Assembly: GCA_902611405.1 (NCBI GenBank)
Contig: CACLZL010000008.1
Span: 1-59,405 of the forward strand
Origin: an uncultured Pelagibacteraceae bacterium
Lineage (GTDB): Bacteria; Pseudomonadota; Alphaproteobacteria; Pelagibacterales; Pelagibacteraceae
Length of the DNA: 59,405 nt
Direction of reading: 5' to 3'
Each line of letters starts with the position of its first letter. The first letter of the stretch is position 1. The position numbers and the translations under genes were made by a program. Below the pieces are notes generated by a model. The model ran no database searches and was not told the origin of the DNA. It saw only the letters and a list, made by a program, of their open reading frames with translations. Below are positions 45,520-55,867 of this stretch, piece after piece.

Positions 45520-47178
45520 ATGAAAGATGAACTATTATTTTGTCCCTTAGGCGGATCAGGCGAAATAGGTATGAACATGAATTTGTTCGGCTATGGACAG
45601 CCTAGTGATCATAAATGGATTATGGTCGACATAGGGGTAACATTTGCAGATGATACTATTCCAGGTGTTGATTTAATTTATCCAGATCCTGGATTTATAG
45701 TCGAAAGAAAAGATAATTTATTAGGAATAGTTTTAACACATGCTCATGAGGATCACATAGGCGCTATTGCTCATTTATGGCCAAAATTACAATGTAAAAT
45801 TTTTGCAACTCCTTTCACAGCTGTATTAATTCGAGAAAAGTTTAGAGAAAAACAAATTGATATAACTAATGATTTACAGATTGTTGAGTTAAATGGAAAG
45901 GTTTCTTTGGACCCATTTGAAATTGAATACATTACTTTAACTCATTCTATATTAGAACCAAACGGACTTAGGATAAAAACTCCTGCAGGAGTTATTTTGC
46001 ATACTGGAGATTGGAAGGTAGATCCAAATCCTTTGATTGGAGACAATATAAACGAAAAAAGATTAAAGGAAATAGGTGAAGAAGGTGTGCTAGCAATGAT
46101 TTGTGACTCAACAAATGTTTTTAGTGCTGGTAGGTCAGGTTCAGAATTAGATGTAAGAAAAAGTATGTTAAACGTTATGTCTCGATTAAAAAAAAGAATT
46201 ATCATAACGTCTTTTGCTTCAAATGTAGCTAGAATGGAGACAGCTTTTTATTGTGCAGAACAAACAGGAAGACAAATCTCGTTAGTTGGGAGGTCAATGC
46301 ATCGTATTTATAAAGCTGCACGTCAATGTGGATATTTAAAAAATACAATTGAACCAATTGATCCAAGAGAAGCTAAAAATTTCTCAAGAGAAAAAATTGT
46401 ATATTTATGTACTGGAAGTCAAGGTGAACCAATGGGTGCAATGATGAGAATTTCTAGTTATGAACATCCAGATGTTTTTATTGAAAAAGGTGATGCTGTA
46501 ATTTTTTCTTCGAAAATTATACCTGGTAATGAGAAAAAACTTTATAAACTTCACAATCAACTTGTTAAGGATGGTATAGAAGTAATATCTGAAGAAACTG
46601 AATTTGTTCATGTTTCTGGACATCCAAATAGAGAAGACCTTAAAGAAATGTATCAATGGGTAAAACCTAGATGTGTAATACCTGTACACGGTGAACATAG
46701 GCACATGATAGAACACATTAATTTTGCAAAAGAAATGCAAGTGCCTAATCCAGTTCAAGTAGAAAATGGTGATATCGTTAAGTTATATCCAGGTGAAAAA
46801 CCTGAAGTATATGACAAGGCTCCAAGTGGCAGACTCTATTTAGATGGCAGTGTTAGTGTTGATCCAGATGCACAATCGATAAAAGATAGGAAAAATTTAA
46901 GTGCAAATGGATATCTCGAGGTTACAATTATGATTACACCTAAAGGTAATATACACAACAACCCTATTCTCTCATTTCGTGGTTTACCTGTAGATGATCG
47001 AGATGATTTTGTTTATGGATTAGAAGAGGAGATAGAGAAAACCTCTAGAACTTTTAAAATTGGAAGCAAACAACAAGAACACAATCTGATTGATGCATTA
47101 AAATTTGCCTGTAGAAAATTTTCTAAAGAGAGAACAGGGAAAAAACCTTTTACCAATATCAATTTAGTAAGAATTTAA
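45520..47178 (+). CDS. rnj: Ribonuclease J
   Basis: A 552-residue metallo-beta-lactamase/beta-CASP ribonuclease with endo- and 5'-exonuclease activity in RNA maturation and decay. The metal motif THAHEDHIG is at residues 73-81, and the beta-CASP part contains SFASNVARME and the VSGHPNREDL and VHGEHRHM histidine motifs. A C-terminal domain of about 100 residues follows. Its presence with tRNA-mRNA joint transcripts in this window is notable. Confidence 0.95.
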   Translation: MKDELLFCPLGGSGEIGMNMNLFGYGQPSDHKWIMVDIGVTFADDTIPGVDLIYPDPGFIVERKDNLLGIVLTHAHEDHIGAIAHLWPKLQCKIFATPFTAVLIREKFREKQIDITNDLQIVELNGKVSLDPFEIEYITLTHSILEPNGLRIKTPAGVILHTGDWKVDPNPLIGDNINEKRLKEIGEEGVLAMICDSTNVFSAGRSGSELDVRKSMLNVMSRLKKRIIITSFASNVARMETAFYCAEQTGRQISLVGRSMHRIYKAARQCGYLKNTIEPIDPREAKNFSREKIVYLCTGSQGEPMGAMMRISSYEHPDVFIEKGDAVIFSSKIIPGNEKKLYKLHNQLVKDGIEVISEETEFVHVSGHPNREDLKEMYQWVKPRCVIPVHGEHRHMIEHINFAKEMQVPNPVQVENGDIVKLYPGEKPEVYDKAPSGRLYLDGSVSVDPDAQSIKDRKNLSANGYLEVTIMITPKGNIHNNPILSFRGLPVDDRDDFVYGLEEEIEKTSRTFKIGSKQQEHNLIDALKFACRKFSKERTGKKPFTNINLVRI

Positions 47179-47423
47179 TGAGCGCAACAGGCTTAGCTAT
47201 TATTTATATAATTATATGGTGGATAGTTTTTTTTGCTATTCTACCTATTGATGTGAATCGAGCAAAGACTGTAAAAATTGACGGCGAAGATCCTGGTTCA
47301 CCTGAAAATCCAAAAATGCTGAAAAAATTCCTTTATTGCACTGGAATTACTACTGTCATTTTCATAATAATTTACTTATTAATTAAATTTGAATATTTAA
47401 ATTTAAGAAATATGATTAATTAA
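47178..47423 (+). CDS. DUF1467 family small membrane protein
   Basis: An 81-residue protein with two membrane segments (about residues 5-23 and 51-71) and the loop PEDVNRAK-like LPIDVNRAKT followed by DPGSPENPKM, the DUF1467 pattern. Its function is unknown; in Alphaproteobacteria it is usually placed, as here, next to proS. It overlaps the RNase J stop by one base. Confidence 0.9.
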   Translation: MSATGLAIIYIIIWWIVFFAILPIDVNRAKTVKIDGEDPGSPENPKMLKKFLYCTGITTVIFIIIYLLIKFEYLNLRNMIN

Positions 47424-47424
47424 G

Positions 47425-48759
47425 ATGCTTTTATCAAATTCATTTATACCAATATTAAAAAATAATCCTTCAGAAGCAAAAATTAAATCTCATCAATTGA
47501 TGTTAAGAGTAGGCATGATTAAGCAAGCCTCTGCAGGAATTTATTCATGGTTACCTTTAGGTTTTAAGGTAATGAAAAAAATAGAAGACATTGTCAGACA
47601 AGAACAAAACAAAATTGGAGCTCAAGAAATATTAATGCCAACAATTCAATCCAGCGAAATTTGGAAAGAAAGTGGTCGTTATGACGATTATGGTGAAGAG
47701 ATGTTAAGAATAACTGACCGTCAAAATAGAGAAATGTTATATGGACCAACCAATGAAGAGCAAGTAACTGAAATTTTTAGATCTTCAATAAAATCTTATA
47801 AATCACTCCCACAACTTATGTATCATATTCAATGGAAGTTCAGAGATGAAATTAGACCTAGATTTGGAATTATGCGTGGTAGAGAGTTTTATATGAAAGA
47901 TGCCTATTCATTTGATGTATCAGATGAAGAAGCTTTTTATTCTTATAATAAATTCTTTCTTTCTTATTTAAGAACATTTAAAAGATTATCTTTGACAGCA
48001 ATACCAATGGCTGCTGATACAGGACCTATAGGTGGAAACTTATCTCATGAATTTATTATTCTTGCTGATACTGGAGAAAGTAAAATTTTCACAGATAAAA
48101 GAATATTCGATCTTGATAGTGATGATACTGAAATAGAAAAAGTATCATTAGAAAGTATGAGAAAAAAATATGAACAGTTTTATGCTGTAACTGATGAAAA
48201 GTTTAATAAAAACGAGTTTGAAAAAATTGTTTCTAAGGAAAATCAATTGATTACAAAAGGTATCGAAGTAGGTCATATATTTTATTTTGGAGACAAGTAT
48301 TCAAAACCAATGGGAGCATCTGTTGATTTACCAGGAGGAAAAAAAGATTTTGTTAAAATGGGCTCTTATGGAATTGGTGTGTCAAGGTTAGTAGGGGCTA
48401 TAATTGAGGCAAAATATAATGATAAAAATGAAATCATGAAATGGCCATTGTCTGTTGCTCCTTATGATATTGCTTTGATACCTATGATAAATAAAAACGA
48501 CACCTCAGCTTTAGATAAAGCAAATAATATCAATATAGAATTAATCAAAAATAATATTGATGCAATCATTGATGACACAGATGAGAATTTCTCATCAAAA
48601 ATTAAAAAAATGAATTTAATAGGTGCCCCATATCAAATTATTATTGGTAAGAAAAGTGAGGGTGATTTATTAGAGTTCAAGGAAACCGGTGGTGAAACTC
48701 AAAATTTACCATTAAGTAAAATTATAGAAATTATAACTAAACAAAAAAATTCAATTTGA
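47425..48759 (+). CDS. proS: Prolyl-tRNA synthetase, editing-domain-less type
   Basis: A 444-residue class II synthetase charging tRNA-Pro. Class II motif 2 is in FRDEIRPRFGIMRGREFYMK, motif 3 in GSYGIGVSRLVGA, and a C-terminal anticodon-binding domain occupies about residues 345-440. E. coli ProRS is about 572 residues because it has an inserted editing domain; here that insertion is missing between motifs 2 and 3, which is normal for the alphaproteobacterial/mitochondrial-like form. The stop overlaps the lolC start within TTGA. Confidence 0.95.
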   Translation: MLLSNSFIPILKNNPSEAKIKSHQLMLRVGMIKQASAGIYSWLPLGFKVMKKIEDIVRQEQNKIGAQEILMPTIQSSEIWKESGRYDDYGEEMLRITDRQNREMLYGPTNEEQVTEIFRSSIKSYKSLPQLMYHIQWKFRDEIRPRFGIMRGREFYMKDAYSFDVSDEEAFYSYNKFFLSYLRTFKRLSLTAIPMAADTGPIGGNLSHEFIILADTGESKIFTDKRIFDLDSDDTEIEKVSLESMRKKYEQFYAVTDEKFNKNEFEKIVSKENQLITKGIEVGHIFYFGDKYSKPMGASVDLPGGKKDFVKMGSYGIGVSRLVGAIIEAKYNDKNEIMKWPLSVAPYDIALIPMINKNDTSALDKANNINIELIKNNIDAIIDDTDENFSSKIKKMNLIGAPYQIIIGKKSEGDLLEFKETGGETQNLPLSKIIEIITKQKNSI

Positions 48760-49988
48760 TTTCTACTTTAGAAAAAGAAATTAGTTTTAGATTTTTAAAA
48801 GCCAGAAAAAAAGATGGCTTTTTGAATGTTATATCTATTTTTTCTTTTATAGGAATAAGTCTTGGAGTTGCAGTTCTTATTATTGTGATGTCAGTTATGA
48901 ACGGATTTAGGACTGAGCTGATTAATAAAATAGTAGGCTTTAACTCACACATAACTGTAAAAACTTATGGAAATCCAATTGATGAAAAAAAAATAAATAA
49001 AAAAAATTTAAAATTAATTTCAGAAAATATTATTTTAAGTAACTCTGGTGAAGCTATTATACTTAAAAACGATACATCAAAAGGTATAGTATTACGTGGT
49101 TATAAAAGAAATGACTTTCCAAGTTTAGAAATTGTCAAAAATGAAAAATTTAAAGGGAACAAAGGTCAATTAAATAAAAACTATATTTCTATAGGTAATG
49201 AATTAAGTTTTTCTTTAGATCTAAAAATAGGCGATGAATTAACTTTACTTTCACCATCAGGGGTAGAAACAATTATTGGTAGCATGCCAAAACAAAAAAC
49301 TTTTTTGGTAGCATCAATTTACAATAGTGGTTTGGCTGAGTTTGATAATAATATCGCATTTATCAACTTAAGTACTCTTGAGGATTTTTTTGACTATAAG
49401 TCTGAGGATAGAAATTTAGAAATTTATTTAAAAAACCCAAATAAAATTGAGCAGCAAAAATTTATTGTACAAGAAATTTTTGATGAAGAATTTGTTTTTA
49501 GTTGGGCTGATATGAATAGTTCATTATTTTCTGCCTTAAAAGTAGAAAGAAATGTAATGTTTATTATCCTATCTTTAATAATTATTGTTGCAGCCTTTAA
49601 TATAATTTCTGGTTTAACAATTTTAGTTAAAAACAAAACAAGAGATATCGCAATTTTAAAGTCAATTGGTGTATTAAATAAATCAATTGTAAAAATATTT
49701 TTTTTAATAGGTGTAATAATAGGAACATCTGCTACTATTTTTGGAATTTTTTTAGGTGTAACTTTTTCTCTTTACATAGAGCATTTTAGACAATTTCTTA
49801 GCTCAACATTTAATATAAGTTTATTTCCAGAAGAGATTTATTTTTTAAGCAAGATGCCTTCAGAAATAGATTTAAAATCAATTTTTTTAATATCAATTTG
49901 TTCGATAATTATAACAGTAATAGTTTCAATTTTTCCTGCCTTTAAAGCAGCCAAACTAGACCCAATTAGATCTTTAAAATATGAATAA
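48756..49988 (+). CDS. lolC: Lipoprotein-releasing system permease LolC/E
   Basis: A 410-residue inner-membrane permease that extracts lipoproteins for transport to the outer membrane. Four membrane segments, one at residues 25-45 and three in the last 140 residues (MFIILSLIIIVAAFNIISGL and following), flank a large periplasmic domain. One permease gene instead of separate lolC and lolE indicates the homodimeric LolF-like arrangement. The start is a TTG overlapping the proS stop by four bases. Confidence 0.93.
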   Translation: MISTLEKEISFRFLKARKKDGFLNVISIFSFIGISLGVAVLIIVMSVMNGFRTELINKIVGFNSHITVKTYGNPIDEKKINKKNLKLISENIILSNSGEAIILKNDTSKGIVLRGYKRNDFPSLEIVKNEKFKGNKGQLNKNYISIGNELSFSLDLKIGDELTLLSPSGVETIIGSMPKQKTFLVASIYNSGLAEFDNNIAFINLSTLEDFFDYKSEDRNLEIYLKNPNKIEQQKFIVQEIFDEEFVFSWADMNSSLFSALKVERNVMFIILSLIIIVAAFNIISGLTILVKNKTRDIAILKSIGVLNKSIVKIFFLIGVIIGTSATIFGIFLGVTFSLYIEHFRQFLSSTFNISLFPEEIYFLSKMPSEIDLKSIFLISICSIIITVIVSIFPAFKAAKLDPIRSLKYE

Positions 49989-50658
49989 TTTTCTTGAATT
50001 AAAAAACATATTTAAAACTTTTAAAACTGAAAAAACAGTAAAAGTATTGAAAAATCTTTCTCAAAAATTTGATAAAGGTAAAAGCTATTCTATAATGGGA
50101 CCCTCAGGGTCAGGTAAATCAACTCTATTAAACTTAATTTCGTTGATTGATAGACCAACATCTGGATCAATCAATTTTGATAAAATTCCAGTAAATTTTA
50201 ATGAATCTGAAAAAAAAGACGTTTATAGATCCAAAAAAATAGGAATTGTTTATCAACAAAATAATCTTCTCCCAGATTTTACCGCTTTAGAAAATATATA
50301 TTTGGCCTCACTTGCAATCAATGACAACAAAGAATTAGCAATATCTAATGCAGAAAAATTACTAAAAAAAATTGGTCTTACAAAGAGGGCAGACCACTTT
50401 CCATCACAACTATCAGGCGGTGAGGCTCAAAGAGTTGCTATAGCTAGAGCAATTGTAAATGATCCTGAAGTTATTTTAGCAGATGAGCCAACTGGAAGTT
50501 TGGATATGGAAACTGCAAAAGATGTTTTTGAACTTTTATATAAACAAAAAAGGTCGGATAGACTTATTATATTTGCAACTCATAATAGATTCTTTGCTAA
50601 TAAAGCAGATTGCCTATTGGAGATGATAGATGGTAGTATAAAATCATCTAATGTCTGA
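49981..50658 (+). CDS. lolD: Lipoprotein-releasing system ATPase
   Basis: A 225-residue ABC ATPase powering LolC/E. Walker A GPSGSGKST is at residues 40-48, the signature LSGGEAQRVAIARA near 139, and Walker B VILADEPTGSLD follows with the H-loop in ATHNR. It overlaps lolC and dnaE by eight bases each. Confidence 0.96.
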   Translation: MNNFLELKNIFKTFKTEKTVKVLKNLSQKFDKGKSYSIMGPSGSGKSTLLNLISLIDRPTSGSINFDKIPVNFNESEKKDVYRSKKIGIVYQQNNLLPDFTALENIYLASLAINDNKELAISNAEKLLKKIGLTKRADHFPSQLSGGEAQRVAIARAIVNDPEVILADEPTGSLDMETAKDVFELLYKQKRSDRLIIFATHNRFFANKADCLLEMIDGSIKSSNV

Positions 50659-53600
50659 GTCTCATTCTCAAAATTTCAATCATCTTAAAATTCATACTCA
50701 ATATTCTATTTGCGAAGGAGCAGTTAGAATTGATGATTTACAAGAATATTCTAAGAAAAATAAAATAAAATCGCTTGGTTTGTGTGACACTTCAAATTTA
50801 TGTGGAGCGCTTGAATTTGCTGAAAAGATCTCAAAGTCAGGAACTCAACCAATAATCGGAACTCAAATTAATTTTAAAATCGGTGAAACAATAGGTTTGC
50901 TACCTTTGTTTGCTCTAAATGAAGTTGGATATAAAAACATAATAGAACTTTCGTCTTTTTCGTATTTAAAAAACGATGAATTATCAGACCCTCATGTAGA
51001 TTTTGAATTATTATTAAATAATTCAAAAGGTGTCGCTGTATTTTCAGGAACTGTTTTTGGTTTATTTGGTAAATTATTTGATAAAGGTAGGTTTACTGAG
51101 ATTGATGATCTTTATAGTAAAATTAAAAATGTTTTTGGTGATAGATTTTATTTAGAAATTCAAAGACATAATGACCAAAATGAAATTGGATTTGAAAAAT
51201 TTAATTTGAAAAAATCTTTTGATCTAGAAATACCTATTATTGCGACTAATGAAGTTTTTTATTTAGATAAAGAAATGCATGAAGCTCATGATGCTTTAAT
51301 TTGTATTGGTAATAAGACGTATGTAAATGAAAAAAATAGATTAAGATTAACTAACCAACATTATTTAAAAACTAATTCAGAGATGTCAGAATTATTTGCC
51401 GACTTACCTGAGGCTTTAGAAAATAATTATAATTTTGCATTAAGATGTAGTTATAGACCATTATTTTCTAATCCAATATTACCAGATATTAGCACTGACA
51501 AAGATGGGAATGCAGATGAAATTTTAAAAAAAGATTCAATTGAAGGATTAAAAGTCAAATTCAATAGAATTTATAATTTAAGCGATGATGAAACAGAAAA
51601 AAATAATACTTATAAAGAATATAAAGAAAGACTTAAACATGAACTTTCTATTATTATAGAAATGAAATATTCGAGCTATTTTCTTATAGTTGCTGACTAT
51701 ATTAAATGGGCTAAAAACAATGATATTCCAGTTGGTCCTGGAAGAGGTTCAGGAGCTGGTTCTTTAGTAGCTTGGTGTTTATCAATTACTGATGTAGATC
51801 CAATAAAATTTAATCTTATTTTTGAAAGATTTTTAAATCCTGATAGAATTTCAATGCCTGATTTTGATATAGACTTTTGTGAGGATAAAAGAGATCAAGT
51901 TTTTGAGTATTTAACTTCAAAATACCAAGATAGTGTAGCTCATATTATAACATTTGGTAAACTAAAAGCTCGAATGGTAATTAGAGACGTTGGACGAGTT
52001 TTAGGATTAGCTTATGGATTTGTTGATAGTATATCAAAAATGATACCGTTCGATCCATCTAGACCACAAAATTTAACTCAGTGTATTGCTGGTGAGCCAC
52101 GATTACAAAAACTTATAAATGATGATCCAAGGGTAAAAAAACTTACTGATCTTTCTTTAAAATTAGAAGGTCTCAACAGGAATGTAGCCACTCATGCTGC
52201 AGGAGTAGTAATTGCAGATAAAAAACTGACTGAAGTTGTTCCTTTGTATAAAGATGTTTCTGCAGATTTACTATTACCATCTACTCAATTTGACATGTAC
52301 TCAGCAGAAAATGCTGGTTTAGTAAAATTTGATTTTTTAGGCTTAAAAACACTCACAGTAATTAATAATACTCAAAAACTTGTAAGAAAAAAAAACAAAG
52401 ATTTCGATATAGAAAAAATTAGTTATGAAGATCAGAAAGTTTTTGATTTATTATCTTCAGGTAATACCGTTGGACTGTTCCAAATTGAAAGTTCTGGAAT
52501 GCGAGAGGCTTTAATTCAAATGAAGCCTAATCACATAGAAGATATTATTGCACTAGTGGCTTTATATAGACCAGGACCTATGAGCAATATTCCAACTTAT
52601 AATGACTGCAAACATGGAAGGCAAAAACCAGATTATTTGCATCCACTTTTAGAAGATATTTTAAAGCCAACTTATGGAGTAATTATTTATCAAGAACAAG
52701 TAATGCAAATAGCACAAAAATTATCAGGATTTTCTGCAGGACAAGCGGATCTTTTAAGAAGGGCTATGGGTAAAAAGAAGCGAGCAGAACTAGAAAAACA
52801 AAAACAAGGCTTTATTGCAGGAGCTGTAGAAAATGGAATTCCAAAAGATGTCGCTGCTGGAATTTTCTTAAAGATTGAACCATTTGCAGAATATGGATTT
52901 AATAAAAGTCATGCAGCAGCATATGCAATTATTTCTTATCAGACAGCTTTTTTAAAAACATATTACCCAAAAGAATTTATTGCTGCATCAATGACAATGG
53001 ATATTTCAAATCAGAATAAACTAAGTGAATTTTATGAGGAATTAAAAAGATTAAAAGTTGAAATTATTCGTCCAGACATAAATGAATGTTATGCTGATTT
53101 TAGAACAATTGATGATAAATTTTATTATGCTTTAGGCAGTATAAAAGCTGTTGGGTATGAGGCAATTTCAAATATAATTGAAGAAAGAATTGTTAATGGA
53201 AAATTTGAGTCAATTAATGATTTTATCAACAGAGTTAACCCAAAAGATATTAATAAACTTCAATTAGAAGGTTTAGTTAAAGCTGGTGCTTTTGATAATC
53301 TAAATTCAAACAGACAAACATTGTTTAATTCAATTACTGCTATTATTGCAAAAAATAAAAATATATTTGAAAATAAATCTGCTAATCAAATAGATCTATT
53401 TTCAGAGGAGGATATTGCTCAAGATGATGTGTTAAGCAAAATTGATGACTGGAGATTTGAGGAAAGATTGTCAAAAGAGTTTGAGTCAGTAGGTTTTTTT
53501 ATTTCAAATCATCCTCTAAACCAATTTACTGAAATTTTTGATGATTATAAAATTAAGGATTATTCTACTTTTATTTCTAAAGAAGAATTAAAAGATTCCA

Positions 53601-54067
53601 ATATTGCTGCAACCTTATTGAAGTTACAAGAAAGAAAAACTTCAAAAGGTAATTCTTACGCTGTTTTAAAATTAACTGACTTATCAAGTGTATTTGAGAT
53701 TTTTATTTTCTCTGATGTATTGGAATTAAATAGAGAAATATTAAAAGAGGGTACTTCACTAATTTTGACATTATTTAAAAATATTTCGAATGATGAAAAT
53801 AGACTAACTAGAATTAATGTTCAAAAAATAGCCTCACTTAAAGATCTTTTTAATAATCCTATAAATGAAGTTTCATTTAATGTTAAATCTGAGAAGCAAG
53901 TTGAAGAAATATCAAAAATTTTAAAGGATGAGGGTAAAACGGTTATAAATATAAACTTAATTAGTGAGGGTAATAATCTAATATTTAAACTTAAAAATAC
54001 TCGTAAATTGGACAGAAAATCTCTAAATTTATTGAGAAATCAAGAAATTCAAGCAATAATCAGCTAA
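50651..54067 (+). CDS. dnaE: DNA polymerase III alpha subunit
   Basis: The replicative polymerase, 1138 residues, near the usual length. An N-terminal PHP domain starts with LKIHTQYSICEG. The catalytic aspartates are D404 and D406 (PDFDIDF), with GPGRGSGAGSLV and LGLKTLTV further family motifs. The C-terminal part contains a helix-hairpin-helix region and an OB fold (from about residue 970). It ends a run from nuoA of overlapping or near-touching genes. Confidence 0.98.
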   Translation: MSESHSQNFNHLKIHTQYSICEGAVRIDDLQEYSKKNKIKSLGLCDTSNLCGALEFAEKISKSGTQPIIGTQINFKIGETIGLLPLFALNEVGYKNIIELSSFSYLKNDELSDPHVDFELLLNNSKGVAVFSGTVFGLFGKLFDKGRFTEIDDLYSKIKNVFGDRFYLEIQRHNDQNEIGFEKFNLKKSFDLEIPIIATNEVFYLDKEMHEAHDALICIGNKTYVNEKNRLRLTNQHYLKTNSEMSELFADLPEALENNYNFALRCSYRPLFSNPILPDISTDKDGNADEILKKDSIEGLKVKFNRIYNLSDDETEKNNTYKEYKERLKHELSIIIEMKYSSYFLIVADYIKWAKNNDIPVGPGRGSGAGSLVAWCLSITDVDPIKFNLIFERFLNPDRISMPDFDIDFCEDKRDQVFEYLTSKYQDSVAHIITFGKLKARMVIRDVGRVLGLAYGFVDSISKMIPFDPSRPQNLTQCIAGEPRLQKLINDDPRVKKLTDLSLKLEGLNRNVATHAAGVVIADKKLTEVVPLYKDVSADLLLPSTQFDMYSAENAGLVKFDFLGLKTLTVINNTQKLVRKKNKDFDIEKISYEDQKVFDLLSSGNTVGLFQIESSGMREALIQMKPNHIEDIIALVALYRPGPMSNIPTYNDCKHGRQKPDYLHPLLEDILKPTYGVIIYQEQVMQIAQKLSGFSAGQADLLRRAMGKKKRAELEKQKQGFIAGAVENGIPKDVAAGIFLKIEPFAEYGFNKSHAAAYAIISYQTAFLKTYYPKEFIAASMTMDISNQNKLSEFYEELKRLKVEIIRPDINECYADFRTIDDKFYYALGSIKAVGYEAISNIIEERIVNGKFESINDFINRVNPKDINKLQLEGLVKAGAFDNLNSNRQTLFNSITAIIAKNKNIFENKSANQIDLFSEEDIAQDDVLSKIDDWRFEERLSKEFESVGFFISNHPLNQFTEIFDDYKIKDYSTFISKEELKDSNIAATLLKLQERKTSKGNSYAVLKLTDLSSVFEIFIFSDVLELNREILKEGTSLILTLFKNISNDENRLTRINVQKIASLKDLFNNPINEVSFNVKSEKQVEEISKILKDEGKTVININLISEGNNLIFKLKNTRKLDRKSLNLLRNQEIQAIIS

Positions 54068-54084
54068 ATAATTACTTGTTAATT

Positions 54085-54113
54085 TTAACAAATATTTGTA
54101 AATAATCCATAAT
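54085..54113 (+). promoter_or_regulatory. Promoter of rpsB-tsf
   Basis: TTAACA (54085-54090), 17 bases, CATAAT (54108-54113), each one mismatch from consensus, with a predicted start near 54120. A TTGTTA/TAACAA hairpin (54076-54091) after the dnaE stop overlaps the -35 box and may help separate dnaE transcription from this unit. Confidence 0.55.
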
Positions 54114-54120
54114 TTAAATT

Positions 54121-54197
54121 AACACGCACACAGTTGTTGGTTTTATACCTCCGGTCCTTAATTGGAAATTACTGTGGTGGCTTAACCGGGAATAAAT
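54121..54197 (+). promoter_or_regulatory. Candidate structured rpsB leader with pseudoknot
   Basis: Two helices interleave: CACAGT (54129-54134) with ACTGTG (54171-54176), and CCGGT (54151-54155) with ACCGG (54185-54189). The second pairing reaches to within a few bases of the rpsB ATG at 54198 and would mask the ribosome site. It is more GC-rich than other gaps. In E. coli the rpsB leader is the target of autoregulation by S2; the same role is inferred here. Confidence 0.45.
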
Positions 54198-55016
54198 ATG
54201 AAAATACCTATCGTTACAATTCAACAATTATTAGAAGCAGGAGTTCATCTTGGACACAAAACTTTAAGATGGAATCCAAAAATGAAAAAATATATTTTTG
54301 GAAAAAGAGACTCAATTCACATTATAGACTTAACCCAAACTTTAGAATTAACAAAAACAGCTTTAGCAAAAGTTTATGAAACAATAGCAAATAATGGAAA
54401 AATTTTATTTGTATCAACAAAAAAACAAGCATCAGAAGCAATAGCTGAAGTTGCGAAAGAAACAGATCAATATTTTGTAAATTATAGGTGGTTAGGTGGT
54501 ATGCTAACTAACTGGGGTACAATTTCAAATTCAATCAAGAAATTAAAAAAGCTGGAAATTGATTTAGCAGCAGAAAATAGAGGTTTTACCAAAAAAGAAC
54601 TTTTAAAAATGAGTGTTAAAAAAGATAAGCTTCAAAGATCTTTAGGGGGTATTGCTGAAATGAAAAAAATACCAGATTTAGTATTTGTTATAGATACAAA
54701 TTATGAATCTCTGGCTATTGCTGAATCTTCTAAATTAGGAATACCAATTATTGCTATTTTGGATAGTAATTCTAATCCAGATAATATTGATTATCCAATT
54801 CCAGGGAATGATGATGCAAGAAGAGCTATTGATCTCTATTGTAATTTAATTAAAGAAACGATTAATAATGCTAAAAGTTCTGTACCCTTAGCTGAAATAA
54901 AAAAAGATAAAACTAAAGATGTTAAAGATAATGATAAAACAAAAACAATTCAGGAATTAGATAGAGACAAATTAGAGAAAAAATTTCCCAAAAAAGGCAA
55001 GGAGAAATTAAATTAA
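54198..55016 (+). CDS. rpsB: Ribosomal protein S2
   Basis: A 272-residue small-subunit protein. The start [20 protein letters not shown] and [11 protein letters not shown], then [17 protein letters not shown] are strong S2 motifs. The last 40 residues are a Lys/Asp-rich extension beyond the E. coli protein. It ends one base inside tsf. An ATG in another frame at 54134 overlaps it and is not real. Confidence 0.98.
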   Translation: MKIPIVTIQQLLEAGVHLGHKTLRWNPKMKKYIFGKRDSIHIIDLTQTLELTKTALAKVYETIANNGKILFVSTKKQASEAIAEVAKETDQYFVNYRWLGGMLTNWGTISNSIKKLKKLEIDLAAENRGFTKKELLKMSVKKDKLQRSLGGIAEMKKIPDLVFVIDTNYESLAIAESSKLGIPIIAILDSNSNPDNIDYPIPGNDDARRAIDLYCNLIKETINNAKSSVPLAEIKKDKTKDVKDNDKTKTIQELDRDKLEKKFPKKGKEKLN

Positions 55017-55867
55017 TGAGTGATATAGAAAAAGTTAAAAAACTTAGAGAAGCAACCGGAGCTGGTTTTAAAGACTGCAATTTAGCAATCAAAGAGTCTA
55101 ATGGAGATTTAGATAAAGCAATTGAAATTTTAAGAGTAAAGGGAATTTCAAAAGCTTCAAAAAAGATGTCTAGAGATGCTAAGGAGGGTGTTGTAGTAGT
55201 TAGTGGTGATGACTCAAAAACTTCAGTGATAGAAGTAAATTGTGAAACAGATTTCGTCGCTAAAAATGATGATTTTATTTCTTTTGTAAAAGAATTAAGT
55301 GAATTAAACAATGAATATAATTCAAATCTTGAAGAATTAAAAACAGCAAAAATGAACAATGGTCAAACAGTTGATGACAATTTAGTTGCTCTAATAGCAA
55401 AAATCGGTGAAAAAATTACAATTGGGAAAACTAAGACTATTCAAAATACTGATGGAATAAACAATCATTATCTTCATACAGTTGTGAAAGATAATGTAGC
55501 AAAATTAGCTGTTATGGTTTCATTACATACCAAAGACAATTCTGATATTGTTAAAACCTTTAGTAAACAACTGTCTATGCATATTGCAGCATCAAATCCA
55601 TTAGCTTTAGAGTCAAGTTCAATTGATCAAGCAATAATAGATAAAGAACAAGAGTTAGTTGCTGAAGAGTTAAAGAATTCAGGAAAACCAGATGATATTG
55701 CAAAAAAAATTAGCTTAGGTAAAATGAGCAAATTTAAAGAAGAAAATTCTCTGTTAACACAAGCTTGGGTTATGGAACCTAAGAAAAAAGTTCAGGATGT
55801 GTTAAAAGAGCTTTCTATAGCTGATTTAAAAATAAAAGAGTTCTATAGAATTAAGATTGGAGAATAA
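55016..55867 (+). CDS. tsf: Elongation factor Ts
   Basis: The 283-residue nucleotide-exchange factor for EF-Tu. The N-terminal helical module [19 protein letters not shown] and the core [10 protein letters not shown] motif are clear. It is followed by frr with no spacing, whereas many Proteobacteria have pyrH in between. Confidence 0.98.
   Translation: MSDIEKVKKLREATGAGFKDCNLAIKESNGDLDKAIEILRVKGISKASKKMSRDAKEGVVVVSGDDSKTSVIEVNCETDFVAKNDDFISFVKELSELNNEYNSNLEELKTAKMNNGQTVDDNLVALIAKIGEKITIGKTKTIQNTDGINNHYLHTVVKDNVAKLAVMVSLHTKDNSDIVKTFSKQLSMHIAASNPLALESSSIDQAIIDKEQELVAEELKNSGKPDDIAKKISLGKMSKFKEENSLLTQAWVMEPKKKVQDVLKELSIADLKIKEFYRIKIGE

Noticed and set aside
47425..48759. proS truncated or degraded
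   Set aside because: 444 residues is normal for the form without the editing insertion; motifs 2 and 3 and the anticodon domain are intact.
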